Source: Erysipelotrichaceae bacterium
Lineage (GTDB): Bacteria > Bacillota_I > Bacilli_A > Erysipelotrichales > Erysipelotrichaceae
Direction of reading: 5' to 3'
Assembly: GCA_017431405.1 (NCBI GenBank)
Contig: JAFRLB010000088.1
Coordinates: forward strand, 1-54,288
DNA length: 54,288 nt
Position numbers and translations under genes: made by a program. Positions 42,039 through 50,907 of this stretch are shown piece after piece. How positions within the stretch are numbered: position 1 is the first letter of the stretch; each line of letters opens with the position of its first letter. The notes under the pieces were generated by a model. The model was given only the letters and a program-made list of their open reading frames with translations, was not told the DNA's origin and ran no database searches.

Positions 42039-42862
42039 TCAGCCTTACCCCTCTGATTGGCGGCACAGCTGCCTAAGGAAATGGCTCTCTTAACTACTTC
42101 TTCCTGTTCAACAACAAGGTTCTGTTCCTTGATCAGCCATTCATAGCCTTCAGCATCGATCTTCTTGGCTAACTCATGGTCACCGCTCTTAACGATCTTA
42201 CCGTTGACTAGGACATGAGCATGAGTAGGCTTGATCAGTTCATAGAATCTTTCATAGTGTGATACGATGATCATACCCATGTTATTTTCTCTGTATAATT
42301 CATTGACGTTATCAGCTACGATCTTCAAGGCATCTACGTCCAAGCCTGAGTCCAACTCATCAAGCATGGCCAAAGATGGCTTTAAGAGCTTCATCTGAAT
42401 GATCTCATTACGCTTCTTTTCACCGCCTGAGAAACCTTCGTTTAAGAAACGGTGAGCCATGTCACTCTTCATGCCAACTTCTTCAATTGTCTTATCCAGC
42501 AAACGGATGAACTGGAATAACTTGATTGGTTCATCTCTGTGCGCATTTACAGCAGCCTTTAAGAAGTCACTGTTGGTAACACCCGGTACTTCCTGCGGAT
42601 TCTGCATCGCAATGAAAAGTCCGGCCTTACTGCGCTGATCAACGCTCATTTCCAGAACATTCTGATCACCAAAATAAATTGATCCTTCGGTTACCGTATA
42701 TTTCGGATGTCCCATGATGGTCATTAACAAGGTACTCTTGCCATTGCCGTTAGGACCCATTAAAGCATGTATTTCACCCGGATTGACAACCAGGTCAACG
42801 CCTTTCAATATTTCCTTATTTTCAACACTTACATGTAAGTTTTCAATCTTCAATGTTGGCAT
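42035..42862 (-). CDS. sufC: Fe-S assembly ATPase SufC
   Basis: The 275-residue ABC-type ATPase energises SufBCD. Walker A GPNGNGKS (36-43), FSGGEKKRNEI signature, MLDELDSGLD Walker B with the SufC-typical Asp-Ser-Gly, and a final H-loop VSHYERF are present. A C-terminal tail of some 20 residues goes beyond the usual end. First gene of the operon. Confidence 0.96.
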   Translation of the reverse strand: MPTLKIENLHVSVENKEILKGVDLVVNPGEIHALMGPNGNGKSTLLMTIMGHPKYTVTEGSIYFGDQNVLEMSVDQRSKAGLFIAMQNPQEVPGVTNSDFLKAAVNAHRDEPIKLFQFIRLLDKTIEEVGMKSDMAHRFLNEGFSGGEKKRNEIIQMKLLKPSLAMLDELDSGLDVDALKIVADNVNELYRENNMGMIIVSHYERFYELIKPTHAHVLVNGKIVKSGDHELAKKIDAEGYEWLIKEQNLVVEQEEVVKRAISLGSCAANQRGKAE

Positions 42863-42891
42863 ACTAAAAACAACTCCTTCAATTCGCTTGT

Positions 42892-42897
42892 ATTATA
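42892..42897 (-). promoter_or_regulatory. -10 element of the suf operon
   Basis: TATAAT preceded by TGC lies about 30 nt before sufC on the minus strand, an extended -10. The -35 is weak. Confidence 0.6.
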
Positions 42898-42992
42898 GCA
42901 CATCTTTTTTTAATTGACTCTTTTTATGATTATTCTGTATAACACATAAATGTCTAATAACTTTTCATACATATTAGATATAATATTTAGAA

Positions 42993-43021
42993 TTGCATCT
43001 TGCCTTCAAACATACTATAAT
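42993..43021 (+). promoter_or_regulatory. Promoter of the foldase genes
   Basis: TTGCAT (42993-42998), 17-bp spacer, TATAAT (43016-43021), about 30 nt before the ATG. Another TATAAT at 42979-42984 lacks a -35. Confidence 0.75.
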
Positions 43022-43052
43022 AATATGGATTTTCGCTAAGGAGGAACTACTT

Positions 43053-44042
43053 ATGGCTAAGTTTTTGAAAGAAAACTGGTTTGTTGCCATTGTTGCTGTA
43101 TTCTTTATCGGTGTAGCAATCTTTTTTACTTATGACCAGAACAAAGATAAACTGCCTGGCAAGTCCGTTGGAGGCAAGCAGGTAGTATTCAGTGTTGATG
43201 ACACAAACTATACCGCTGATGATTTATATGACAGATTATCAAGCGACTATTACGAAAGCAGAGTATTCCTGTCATTCCAGAAGGCCTTGCTTGATGAAGC
43301 AACCAAGAATGACAAGGATATTGAAACAAACGTTAAAACTCAGTATCAGCAGACATTACAGTACTATCAGAATCAGTACGGTTATGATGAAGAATATCTG
43401 AATCAGATCGCCAGATACTACTATGGATACGACACATTCTATGACTACATGCTGTATTCAAACAAGTCAATGTCAGTCTTCAAGGATTACATCAAGACAA
43501 ACATCGCTGACTTATTAACAGATGAAAAGAAAGCTGAATTAAATCCTAGAATCGTAAGTTACGTTGTAATCGCCATGGATGATCCGGCTAACCCAACTGC
43601 TGAAGAAAGTTCAAAGTTAAAGGCTGCTCAGGATGCCTGGGCTTCAGACACATACACAGCTGAAAACTTCGGTGACTTCGCAGCTGCTTATTCACAGGAT
43701 GGCAACGCTGCCAACAAGGGTGTCTTCGGTTACATCGATACCAAGACAACAGGAATTGATGAAACATTCTTAAATACAGCCTTAAGCTTAAAGGATGGCG
43801 AAGTAAGTGAATGGGTTTACTCAGAACAGTTCGGTTACTTCTTAATCAAGTGTGATACTTCCGATACAGCTGCCTTACTTGAAGAAGATGATTTCGTAAG
43901 TGAAGTTCTCAACATGAACGAAGGCTTACAGAACAAGGTAATGTGGCAGAAGGCCGAAGAATTAGGCGTAAGTTATGGTGATGAAGAAGTTGAAAAAATC
44001 ATCAAGGATCACATGAACGTAAACGAAAGCGAGGGCAATTAA
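43053..44042 (+). CDS. Membrane-anchored peptidyl-prolyl isomerase (SurA/PrsA-like)
   Basis: Starting at MAKFLKENW after AAGGAGG, the protein has 329 residues: a single membrane helix at about 8-27, then an extracellular part with a SurA_N-like helical region (to about 155) and a parvulin domain near 160-265 (PRIVSYVVIAMDD, FAAAYSQDGNAANKGVFGYID, SLKDGEVSEWVYSEQFGYFLIK). Parvulins speed proline isomerisation and help fold exported proteins. The anchor is an uncleaved helix rather than a lipid. It is 2 bp from the next gene. Confidence 0.88.
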   Translation: MAKFLKENWFVAIVAVFFIGVAIFFTYDQNKDKLPGKSVGGKQVVFSVDDTNYTADDLYDRLSSDYYESRVFLSFQKALLDEATKNDKDIETNVKTQYQQTLQYYQNQYGYDEEYLNQIARYYYGYDTFYDYMLYSNKSMSVFKDYIKTNIADLLTDEKKAELNPRIVSYVVIAMDDPANPTAEESSKLKAAQDAWASDTYTAENFGDFAAAYSQDGNAANKGVFGYIDTKTTGIDETFLNTALSLKDGEVSEWVYSEQFGYFLIKCDTSDTAALLEEDDFVSEVLNMNEGLQNKVMWQKAEELGVSYGDEEVEKIIKDHMNVNESEGN

Positions 44043-44044
44043 TT

Positions 44045-44956
44045 ATGAAGAAATTAGTTAAGATCGCATTATTAAGTTTAGTAACTGTCGCATTATTAGC
44101 CGGATGCACTGACGCAACCGCTACAGTATCTGATAAGAACAAGACCATCATCAAAGTTGGAAACACAACCGTTACCAAGGGTGACATCTACAACGAAATG
44201 ATGAAGGACGATGCCGGTAACACTATTGTTAACCTGGCAATGAAGCAGATTGCCAACGATGAAATTGAAACAACAGCTGACATCCAGAGTGAAGCTCAGA
44301 AGATCTATGATGACTACAAGGCTCAGATTGAAGCCACAGGCGTTGACTTTGAGGAAGGCTTAAAGACATATGGCTATACTTCACCAGAAGACTTCATGGA
44401 CTACTGTGTATCAACAGTTAAGTCTCAGAAGCTGATCGACAAGTACATTGAAGACAACTTTGACAAGCTCGTTGATGAATACAGACCTGTAAAGGCCAAG
44501 ATGATCTATCTTGACGGTACATCAGGAATTGAAGCAGCTGCTGAAAAAGGCAAGCAGGCCATCGAAGAAATCAAAGCCGGCAAGAGCTTTGAAGAAGTTG
44601 CTGAACAGTACAGTGACAGAAAGACCTCTGCTGAAGAAACATTATATCTGCTGGCTAATAATTCAACTCTTGACTATAACGTCTTACAGTTCTTATCAAC
44701 CAGCACAACACCAACATTATCTGATCTGATTCAGGCTAACTCAGGAAATGCCTACTACATCGTTCAGATCACTAACACAAACATTCAGCAGATGAGAGAT
44801 GACTTCATCTCTGAATTAAAGGACCAGGAAAAGACCAGCGAAACAGTTTACTACAACTATTTCAAGGATCACAAGTTCACGGTATATGACATTGATGTAT
44901 ACAATACCATCAAGGAAAACTACCCTACTTACCTGGTACAGGACGTTAAGGACTAA
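44045..44956 (+). CDS. prsA: PrsA-like foldase lipoprotein
   Basis: The 303-residue protein has a lipoprotein signal (LLAGC, Cys21), then VGNTTVTKGDIYNEM typical of PrsA/SurA N-terminal domains, a helical chaperone region and a degenerate parvulin-like segment (AKMIYLDGTSGIEAAAEKGKQAIEEIKAGKSFEEVAEQYSD) lacking clear active-site residues. It probably works as a chaperone for secreted proteins with the preceding isomerase. It is acylated outside the membrane. A terminator follows. Confidence 0.82.
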   Translation: MKKLVKIALLSLVTVALLAGCTDATATVSDKNKTIIKVGNTTVTKGDIYNEMMKDDAGNTIVNLAMKQIANDEIETTADIQSEAQKIYDDYKAQIEATGVDFEEGLKTYGYTSPEDFMDYCVSTVKSQKLIDKYIEDNFDKLVDEYRPVKAKMIYLDGTSGIEAAAEKGKQAIEEIKAGKSFEEVAEQYSDRKTSAEETLYLLANNSTLDYNVLQFLSTSTTPTLSDLIQANSGNAYYIVQITNTNIQQMRDDFISELKDQEKTSETVYYNYFKDHKFTVYDIDVYNTIKENYPTYLVQDVKD

Positions 44957-44966
44957 TCAACACATT

Positions 44967-44998
44967 AAGCCATGTTCAATTAAGATCATGGCTTTTTT
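44967..44998 (+). terminator. Terminator of the foldase operon
   Basis: AAGCCATG, a 12-nt loop, CATGGCTT and a T-run, 11 nt after the stop. Confidence 0.85.
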
Positions 44999-45013
44999 AT
45001 ATCATTTAACTGA

Positions 45014-45022
45014 TGTTATAAT
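45014..45022 (+). promoter_or_regulatory. Extended -10 of the metallophosphoesterase gene
   Basis: TGTTATAAT lies 24 nt before the start codon, directly beyond the preceding terminator. Confidence 0.55.
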
Positions 45023-45045
45023 GTTAGTGCGAAAGGAAAAATGAC

Positions 45046-45873
45046 ATGGCTTACTTCATTCTACTGGTATTAGTGCTATTGTTTGCGTATTATCTCCATA
45101 GGGAGAATAATACTCTTTCAGTGACCCGTTATCCAATCATTAATGAAAAGATAAGTGAAGATCTGAAGATCGTTCAGATATCTGATTTTCATAATACCAG
45201 AAATGAAAACATCAGAAGTCAGCTCATTGACCAGATAATTAGTGAAGACCCGGATGTCATCGTCATTACCGGAGATCTGTTTGATTCACGTCAGTTAGAC
45301 AGGCAATCCGTTGCCATGTTCCTTAATGCCATTCATGATGTTGCCCCAATGTATTTCATTACCGGTAACCATGAAGAAAGACTTTTAAGCGATAATGAAG
45401 ATGTCTTAAGCTTATTGCAGCACTATGACATTACCATACTGAACGGTAACTCCATCAGACTGGAAGAAAACAACATCATCATTACCGGCATCTGTGATCC
45501 AAGAAGAAGCGGTAAGTCCAGAGGTGAATTACCGGAAAACTACATGAAAGGCTCATTGGAATACTTACCGGTTTATGCCGGCTACTATAACATTCTCTTA
45601 TCACACCGCCCTGAATACTTTGAATTATATTGCGATACAGACTTTGATCTGGTACTTACCGGACATGCTCATGGCGGACAGTTCATATTGCCTCTGATTG
45701 GCGGTTTATATGCCCCTAATCAGGGAATCTTACCAAAGTACTACGCAGGTATCCACGAACAAAACAATACCTCGGAAATCATTTCCCGAGGCATTGGCGG
45801 TTTACAGTTTCCATTCAGGATCAATAATAAACCTGAACTGGTAGTAGTTGAATTAGAATCCCCTGTCGAATAG
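45046..45873 (+). CDS. Membrane-anchored metallophosphoesterase
   Basis: The 275-residue protein has an N-terminal helix (3-17) and a calcineurin-like phosphoesterase domain: ISDFHN (D47, H49), ITGDLFD (D77), TGNHEE (N108, H109), LSHRPE and GHAHGGQF near 209-216, a complete dimetal site. YaeI/YkuE-type relatives act on membrane lipids or UDP-sugars. AAAGGA precedes ATG. Its 3' end overlaps the convergent gene by 21 nt. Confidence 0.88.
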   Translation: MAYFILLVLVLLFAYYLHRENNTLSVTRYPIINEKISEDLKIVQISDFHNTRNENIRSQLIDQIISEDPDVIVITGDLFDSRQLDRQSVAMFLNAIHDVAPMYFITGNHEERLLSDNEDVLSLLQHYDITILNGNSIRLEENNIIITGICDPRRSGKSRGELPENYMKGSLEYLPVYAGYYNILLSHRPEYFELYCDTDFDLVLTGHAHGGQFILPLIGGLYAPNQGILPKYYAGIHEQNNTSEIISRGIGGLQFPFRINNKPELVVVELESPVE

Positions 45874-47088
45874 GTAGATGCCATAATATGACATCCAGAT
45901 CATGAAGCTATAGAATACTACTATGAATGTAATGACAGCGATCTGCAATCTCTTATGCCGGGTTATCATGCCGACAAATTCTCTTACAGCCGCATTAGGC
46001 CAGAAGTACCACTTGGTTTTCGCACCTATTCCTTCGGCCTTTAAGCCATTCTCCACGGCAAACATACCACTTCTTAATACATGATAGTTATTAGTCGCAT
46101 AAGCGGCTTTTTCATTTGGATCAATGCCGTCAATTATTTCCTTTGAGAAACGCATGTTTTCGGCCGTAGTTGTTGATCTTTCTTCCAATAGAATTCTGTC
46201 TTCACTAATGCCTTGCTGCATCAGGTAGTTCTTCATGCACTGACTTTCCGAAATGATTTCATCACTGCCCTGGCCTCCAGATGGAATGAAGTTTATGAGC
46301 TTACCGCTCTTTCTTTCCTGATATCTGGCGAACTCTATTGCCCTGTCTATTCTGCTTCTTAACAAAGGTGTTGGAGTACCGTCTTTTCTCATGCCGCAGC
46401 CTAATATTATGATAAAGCCCTTATCAGCCTCCGGGATGTGGTGAGAAACAATGATGTTAGTGATTATTGAACCCAGTAACATGCATACGAAATAAACATA
46501 GATGGCATATAAGACATTGTAAATAAGTTCTGAGATGAATACTTCAAACTGACTTCCGCTTGTATAGTAAGTTAACCACCACAGAAAGACAAATCCACCG
46601 ACGATCATGAAACTCAGTATTAAGCCCAGCAGATTTACAAATCTGTACCCTTCCTTACGTATCAGCTGAATGTTGCTGACTGCCAGCAAAATGGAGAATA
46701 TCAGTAGGAAAGGCGCAACTATCCAGGAGAAATTTGTCATGGAATAAGCTATTGCACCAAAGATGCTGACTAAGTTCATTGCCTCAGGATCATTATTCAT
46801 TCCAATCAGAATAAGCGCATTGGCAATACTGTTGATTAAGGCAAATATGCCAAAGCCAATGTACATGATCGTATTATGGGTATAGGGATTATAGTTTATC
46901 TGCTTCTTAGCCATGACCATCAATATGATCCAGACTGATATCAGATAATATTCAAAGAGATAACCGGCAACGTAAACCTTGTTATCTTTCAGGCACAGTA
47001 AAACGGCCAGTTCCGCAATCAGCAACAGAACTGTTGCGATTATAAGGCCTTTAACTGTTGGTTTTTCATTGCTGGTAAAAAACTTCAT
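45853..47088 (-). CDS. YdcF/ElyC (DUF218) family membrane protein
   Basis: The 411-residue protein has about six to seven membrane helices in the first 210 residues, a DUF218 domain at about 215-370 (IILGCGMRKDGTPTPLLRSRIDRAI, SGGQGSDEIISESQCMKNYL, EERSTTTAENMRFSKEII, ATNNYHVLRS) and a final helix near 385-402. ElyC/SanA/YdcF proteins are linked to envelope polysaccharide metabolism. The domain should be near the membrane surface. Single gene. Confidence 0.85.
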   Translation of the reverse strand: MKFFTSNEKPTVKGLIIATVLLLIAELAVLLCLKDNKVYVAGYLFEYYLISVWIILMVMAKKQINYNPYTHNTIMYIGFGIFALINSIANALILIGMNNDPEAMNLVSIFGAIAYSMTNFSWIVAPFLLIFSILLAVSNIQLIRKEGYRFVNLLGLILSFMIVGGFVFLWWLTYYTSGSQFEVFISELIYNVLYAIYVYFVCMLLGSIITNIIVSHHIPEADKGFIIILGCGMRKDGTPTPLLRSRIDRAIEFARYQERKSGKLINFIPSGGQGSDEIISESQCMKNYLMQQGISEDRILLEERSTTTAENMRFSKEIIDGIDPNEKAAYATNNYHVLRSGMFAVENGLKAEGIGAKTKWYFWPNAAVREFVGMITRHKRLQIAVITFIVVFYSFMIWMSYYGIYLFDRGF

Positions 47089-47136
47089 AACAAACTCCCA
47101 AAACTATTATATTACATAACCCCTGCCCTTAGCCAA

Positions 47137-47163
47137 AAGAAAACGTCTGAATTAACAGACGTT
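47137..47163 (-). terminator. Terminator of the nucleoside ABC transporter operon
   Basis: AACGTCTG-AATTAA-CAGACGTT overlaps the last bases before the nupQ stop and is followed on the minus strand by TTTCTTTTGG. Confidence 0.8.
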
Positions 47164-47168
47164 CATTA

Positions 47169-48200
47169 CTATCTTTCTTCTCTGAAGTAGGAAATGCCAA
47201 GAGATTGCGGTGCCTGGTTTTCCCTCTTTTTCTTTGAACTTACCAATACCAGTACAATGATGGTTACGATGTAAGGTATCATCTTGTAAAGGTTCTGCAT
47301 GTATGTTGTTCTGCTGACATTGAACAGTTTCATCAAGGCGTTGTTGATGCCGGCAGGAATGTACAGGTAGATCCAGTAACAGAAGCCAAACAGGTAAGCT
47401 CCCCAGGTTGCGTTCTTTGGTTTCCAGCTTGTAAAGATAACTAAGGCAACAGCTAACCAGCCCAATGCTTCAATGCCACTGTCGTTAGACCAGGTACCCT
47501 TGACGTAGTCCATTACATAGTACAGGCCGCCAAGACCGCTGATGGCAGCGCCAAGACAGCTGGCTGCATATTTGTATTTTGTAACATTGATGCCGGCTGC
47601 ATCTGCCGTAGCAGGATTTTCACCGACACTTCTCAAGTTCAGACCTGTTCTGGTCTTATTGAAGAAGTACTGCATTGCAAATGCCATTATTAAGACCACA
47701 TAGGTCAGCCAGCCGTACTTAAACAATAACTGTGAAACAATACCCAGGTTACTGGAAATAAACGGCATGGTGGCCTTAAAAGCCTTAGAAGTGGATGCTA
47801 CACTGATCTGGCCTACACCGCCAGATAACTTAACCAATGAACCGCCAAAGAAATTGGCGATACCATTACCGAAGATGGTTAAAGTCAGACCGGTAACGTT
47901 CTGATTAGCTCTCAGGGTAATGGTTAAGAAGCCATACAATAAGCCGGCTAAGCCGCTTACGACCAGACAGCTTATGAGTGAGATAAGTACACAGACAATT
48001 GGTACAGGATTTGGTGTGCTTCTTTCATAGAAGAAGGCACCGGCTAATGAAGCAATACCACCCAGCATCATGATGCCAGGAGTACCAAGGTTCAAGCCTC
48101 CTGCTTTTTCATTCAGAGTTTCACCGATACAACCGAACATGATTACGGTACCAAAAGTAATGGCAGCGGTAATCCAGGCGATAATTACATCAAGTGTCAT
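47169..48200 (-). CDS. nupQ: Nucleoside ABC transporter permease 2
   Basis: The 343-residue protein has about nine membrane helices and belongs to the BPD_transp_2 family: GETLNEKAGGLNLGTPGIMMLGG and SVGENPATADAAGINVTKYK (the coupling helix, EAA-like) are typical of NupQ/YufQ. With the neighbouring permease it forms the channel for purine nucleosides. One base separates it from the upstream gene. Confidence 0.9.
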   Translation of the reverse strand: MTLDVIIAWITAAITFGTVIMFGCIGETLNEKAGGLNLGTPGIMMLGGIASLAGAFFYERSTPNPVPIVCVLISLISCLVVSGLAGLLYGFLTITLRANQNVTGLTLTIFGNGIANFFGGSLVKLSGGVGQISVASTSKAFKATMPFISSNLGIVSQLLFKYGWLTYVVLIMAFAMQYFFNKTRTGLNLRSVGENPATADAAGINVTKYKYAASCLGAAISGLGGLYYVMDYVKGTWSNDSGIEALGWLAVALVIFTSWKPKNATWGAYLFGFCYWIYLYIPAGINNALMKLFNVSRTTYMQNLYKMIPYIVTIIVLVLVSSKKKRENQAPQSLGISYFREER

Positions 48201-48201
48201 A

Positions 48202-49296
48202 CTAGTGTTCCTCCTTGTGTCTGAAGACTATTTCATAATTTGTAAAGAACTCACTTGCCAGGATACAGAACAGTAAGATACCGGTTATGATCTTTGAAGC
48301 GTACTCATTTAAGTTGAAGTCACTGGCGATCTGAATGGCACCCTTATCCAGGAATACGATCAGGAATGAATAGATAACCATGATGATCGGGTTCAGCTTT
48401 GCCAGCCAGGTAACTATGATGGCGGTAAAACCACGGCCGCCAGAAGTCTTTGTTGAAATGGTATGTGAGATACCGGCAACTTCAGTAAAACCTGCCAGAC
48501 CACAGATTGCACCGCTTATCAGCATGGTTCTGATAATGACGCCAGGTACATTGATACCGGTATATCTGGCTGTATTTTCACTTTCACCGGTTACGGCTAC
48601 TTCATAGCCATGCTTTGAATAACGCAAGTAAACAAAGACAAATATGGTTACTGCCGCAACGATGATAATGTTAAGAATATACTGCTGACCAAAAACAGAT
48701 GGGAACCAGCCGGCCTGAGTGTTCGGATTAATGACACCGACACTGTGAGACTGTTTCTTATCCCATACGTCTACGAAGAATTCAACCAACTGAATGCCAA
48801 CGTAGTTCATCATCAAGGTGAACAAAGTTTCGTTTGTATTGTATTTTGCCTTGAATAAAGCTGGTAAGAAGCCCCATAGGGCACCTGCTAAAGCACTTAA
48901 TACCATTGAACAGATAAGTATTACTGCAGAAGGCAGTTTGTCACCAAAGTAGATCATCATGGCTGCGGTAGCCAAGCCGCCTACCAGAATCTGACCTTCA
49001 GCACCGGTGTTCCAGAATTTTAATTTGAAAGCCGGGGTCAGGGCAACGGCAATGCTTAACAGTAATGCCGTATCTCTGATGGTGATCCAGATTCTTCTTG
49101 TTGTACTGAATGCTCCTCTGAACATTGATTCATATACCTTTATAGGATTCAGCTTGGTAATTAAGTTAATGAATAATGCTGAAATGATCAGAGCAATGAT
49201 GATCGCAATTACCTTGATCAGGATCTGCTGCCACAGAGGACGGTCATCTTTTTTTCTGATTCTGATGAATGGTTGTTTGTTTTCCATGCTATTCAC
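48202..49296 (-). CDS. nupP: Nucleoside ABC transporter permease 1
   Basis: The 364-residue protein is a BPD_transp_2 permease with about nine helices: FKLKFWNTGAEGQILVGGL and AVTGESENTARYTGINVPGVI mark the coupling loop typical of NupP/YufP. The start overlaps the ATP-binding gene by 8 nt. Basic N-terminus, no signal peptide. Confidence 0.9.
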   Translation of the reverse strand: MNSMENKQPFIRIRKKDDRPLWQQILIKVIAIIIALIISALFINLITKLNPIKVYESMFRGAFSTTRRIWITIRDTALLLSIAVALTPAFKLKFWNTGAEGQILVGGLATAAMMIYFGDKLPSAVILICSMVLSALAGALWGFLPALFKAKYNTNETLFTLMMNYVGIQLVEFFVDVWDKKQSHSVGVINPNTQAGWFPSVFGQQYILNIIIVAAVTIFVFVYLRYSKHGYEVAVTGESENTARYTGINVPGVIIRTMLISGAICGLAGFTEVAGISHTISTKTSGGRGFTAIIVTWLAKLNPIIMVIYSFLIVFLDKGAIQIASDFNLNEYASKIITGILLFCILASEFFTNYEIVFRHKEEH

Positions 49297-50818
49297 CTTC
49301 CTTCAGATGAGTCATTAATAATCCGACTTCTTCCTTATTGGCTGTTCTGCCATCCAGGATGCCGTTTACCTTGCCGTTACACAGAACCATGATACGGTCA
49401 CTTAAAGCTAATAATACGTCAAGGTCTTCACCAACGTATACTACTGCTACGCCACGCTTTTTCTGTTCGTTTAACAGATTGTAAATGGCATATGAGGTAT
49501 TGATGTCCAAACCTCTTACGGCATAGGCAGTCATTAATACAGTAGGCTTGTTATTGATTTCTCTTCCTACTAATACCTTCTGTACGTTACCGCCGGAAAG
49601 CTTTCTTAACGGATATTCCAGATCAGGTGTCTGAACGTCAAGTTCTTCCTTGATCTTAACGGCAGTCTGATGAGGCTGTTCACGATGCAGGAATGGACCA
49701 GGTCCCTTTCTGTAACGCTTTAACATGACGTTATCAGTCATGCCCATGTTACCAACTAAGCCCATGCCTAATCTGTCTTCCGGTACAAAGGCCAAGTGCA
49801 GGCCATGCTCAATGATTTCCTGAGTACTTAAACCAACTAATTCATGAACACCATGAGCTGTTGAATAATAAACTACAGATGAACCAGGTTCGCATTTCTG
49901 TAAGCCCATGATGGCTTCCAATAGTTCCTTCTGACCTGAACCGGAAATGCCGGCGATGCCCAGTACTTCCCCACTGTACAGGTTAAAGGTAACATCATCA
50001 ACAACTCTCTTGTTCTCGTTATTGATGACTGTAAGATTCTTTACTTCAAGTCTCAGATTCTTTTCTTCAACCAGGTCTCTTTTAATATCCAGAGTGATCT
50101 TTTCGCCAACCATCATTTCCGTCAGCTGCTGAGGATTGGTTTCGGCGGTATTGACGGTACCAATGTACTGGCCCTTTCTTAAGATGGTAACTCTGTCAGA
50201 AATCTCCATTACTTCATTTAACTTATGAGTAATGATGACGATGGCCTTGCCATCATCTCTCATGTTACGCAGAATGTTAAACAGTCTGGCTGTTTCCTGT
50301 GGGGTTAATACAGCGGTTGGCTCATCCAGAATCAGGATGTCGGCGCCTCTGTATAAAACCTTGATGATTTCCAGGGTCTGTTTCTGAGAGACAGTCATGT
50401 CATAGACCTTCATGTCCAGATCCATTTCAAAGCCGTACTTTGAACAGATCTCAGAAACCTTTTCCCTGGCCATTGATAAATCTTTTTTCCCTTCAGCCTT
50501 TAAACCTAAGACGATGTTTTCTAAAGCAGAAAAAACATCTATCAATTTATAGTGCTGATGAATCATGCCGATTCCCAAGGCATAGGCATCCTTAGGATCC
50601 TTAATTGAAACCAGATTACCGTTAACGTAGATCTCACCGCTGTCAGGATAGTAAATGCCAGCCAACATGTTCATGATGGTTGTTTTACCGCTGCCATTTT
50701 CTCCCAGTAAGGCGAGAACTTCGTGTTTTCTGATATCAAAGGATACGTTCTCATTTGCCACTACCGGGCCAAATGATTTGGTGATGTTTGTTAATTGAAC
50801 TGCACAATTGTTATCCAT
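49289..50818 (-). CDS. nupO: Nucleoside ABC transporter ATP-binding protein (double domain)
   Basis: The 509-residue protein has two ABC domains. The first has Walker A LLGENGSGKT (about 36-45), a TVSQKQTLEI signature region and LILDEPTAVL. The second has the degenerate Walker A GISGSGQKE and the signature KLSGGNVQKVLVGRE, with MTAYAVRGLD in place of a full Walker B. This asymmetry is normal for Nup/Rbs-type proteins. It energises the two permeases encoded downstream. The BMP lipoprotein gene lies 89 bp upstream. Confidence 0.92.
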   Translation of the reverse strand: MDNNCAVQLTNITKSFGPVVANENVSFDIRKHEVLALLGENGSGKTTIMNMLAGIYYPDSGEIYVNGNLVSIKDPKDAYALGIGMIHQHYKLIDVFSALENIVLGLKAEGKKDLSMAREKVSEICSKYGFEMDLDMKVYDMTVSQKQTLEIIKVLYRGADILILDEPTAVLTPQETARLFNILRNMRDDGKAIVIITHKLNEVMEISDRVTILRKGQYIGTVNTAETNPQQLTEMMVGEKITLDIKRDLVEEKNLRLEVKNLTVINNENKRVVDDVTFNLYSGEVLGIAGISGSGQKELLEAIMGLQKCEPGSSVVYYSTAHGVHELVGLSTQEIIEHGLHLAFVPEDRLGMGLVGNMGMTDNVMLKRYRKGPGPFLHREQPHQTAVKIKEELDVQTPDLEYPLRKLSGGNVQKVLVGREINNKPTVLMTAYAVRGLDINTSYAIYNLLNEQKKRGVAVVYVGEDLDVLLALSDRIMVLCNGKVNGILDGRTANKEEVGLLMTHLKEGE

Positions 50819-50907
50819 GTCATCAAACCTTTCTATGTCTATAGGTGAGGAAGAAAAATCTCCCTCACCTATCTAATACATTCAAATACTAATAAATAAT
50901 TACTGAA

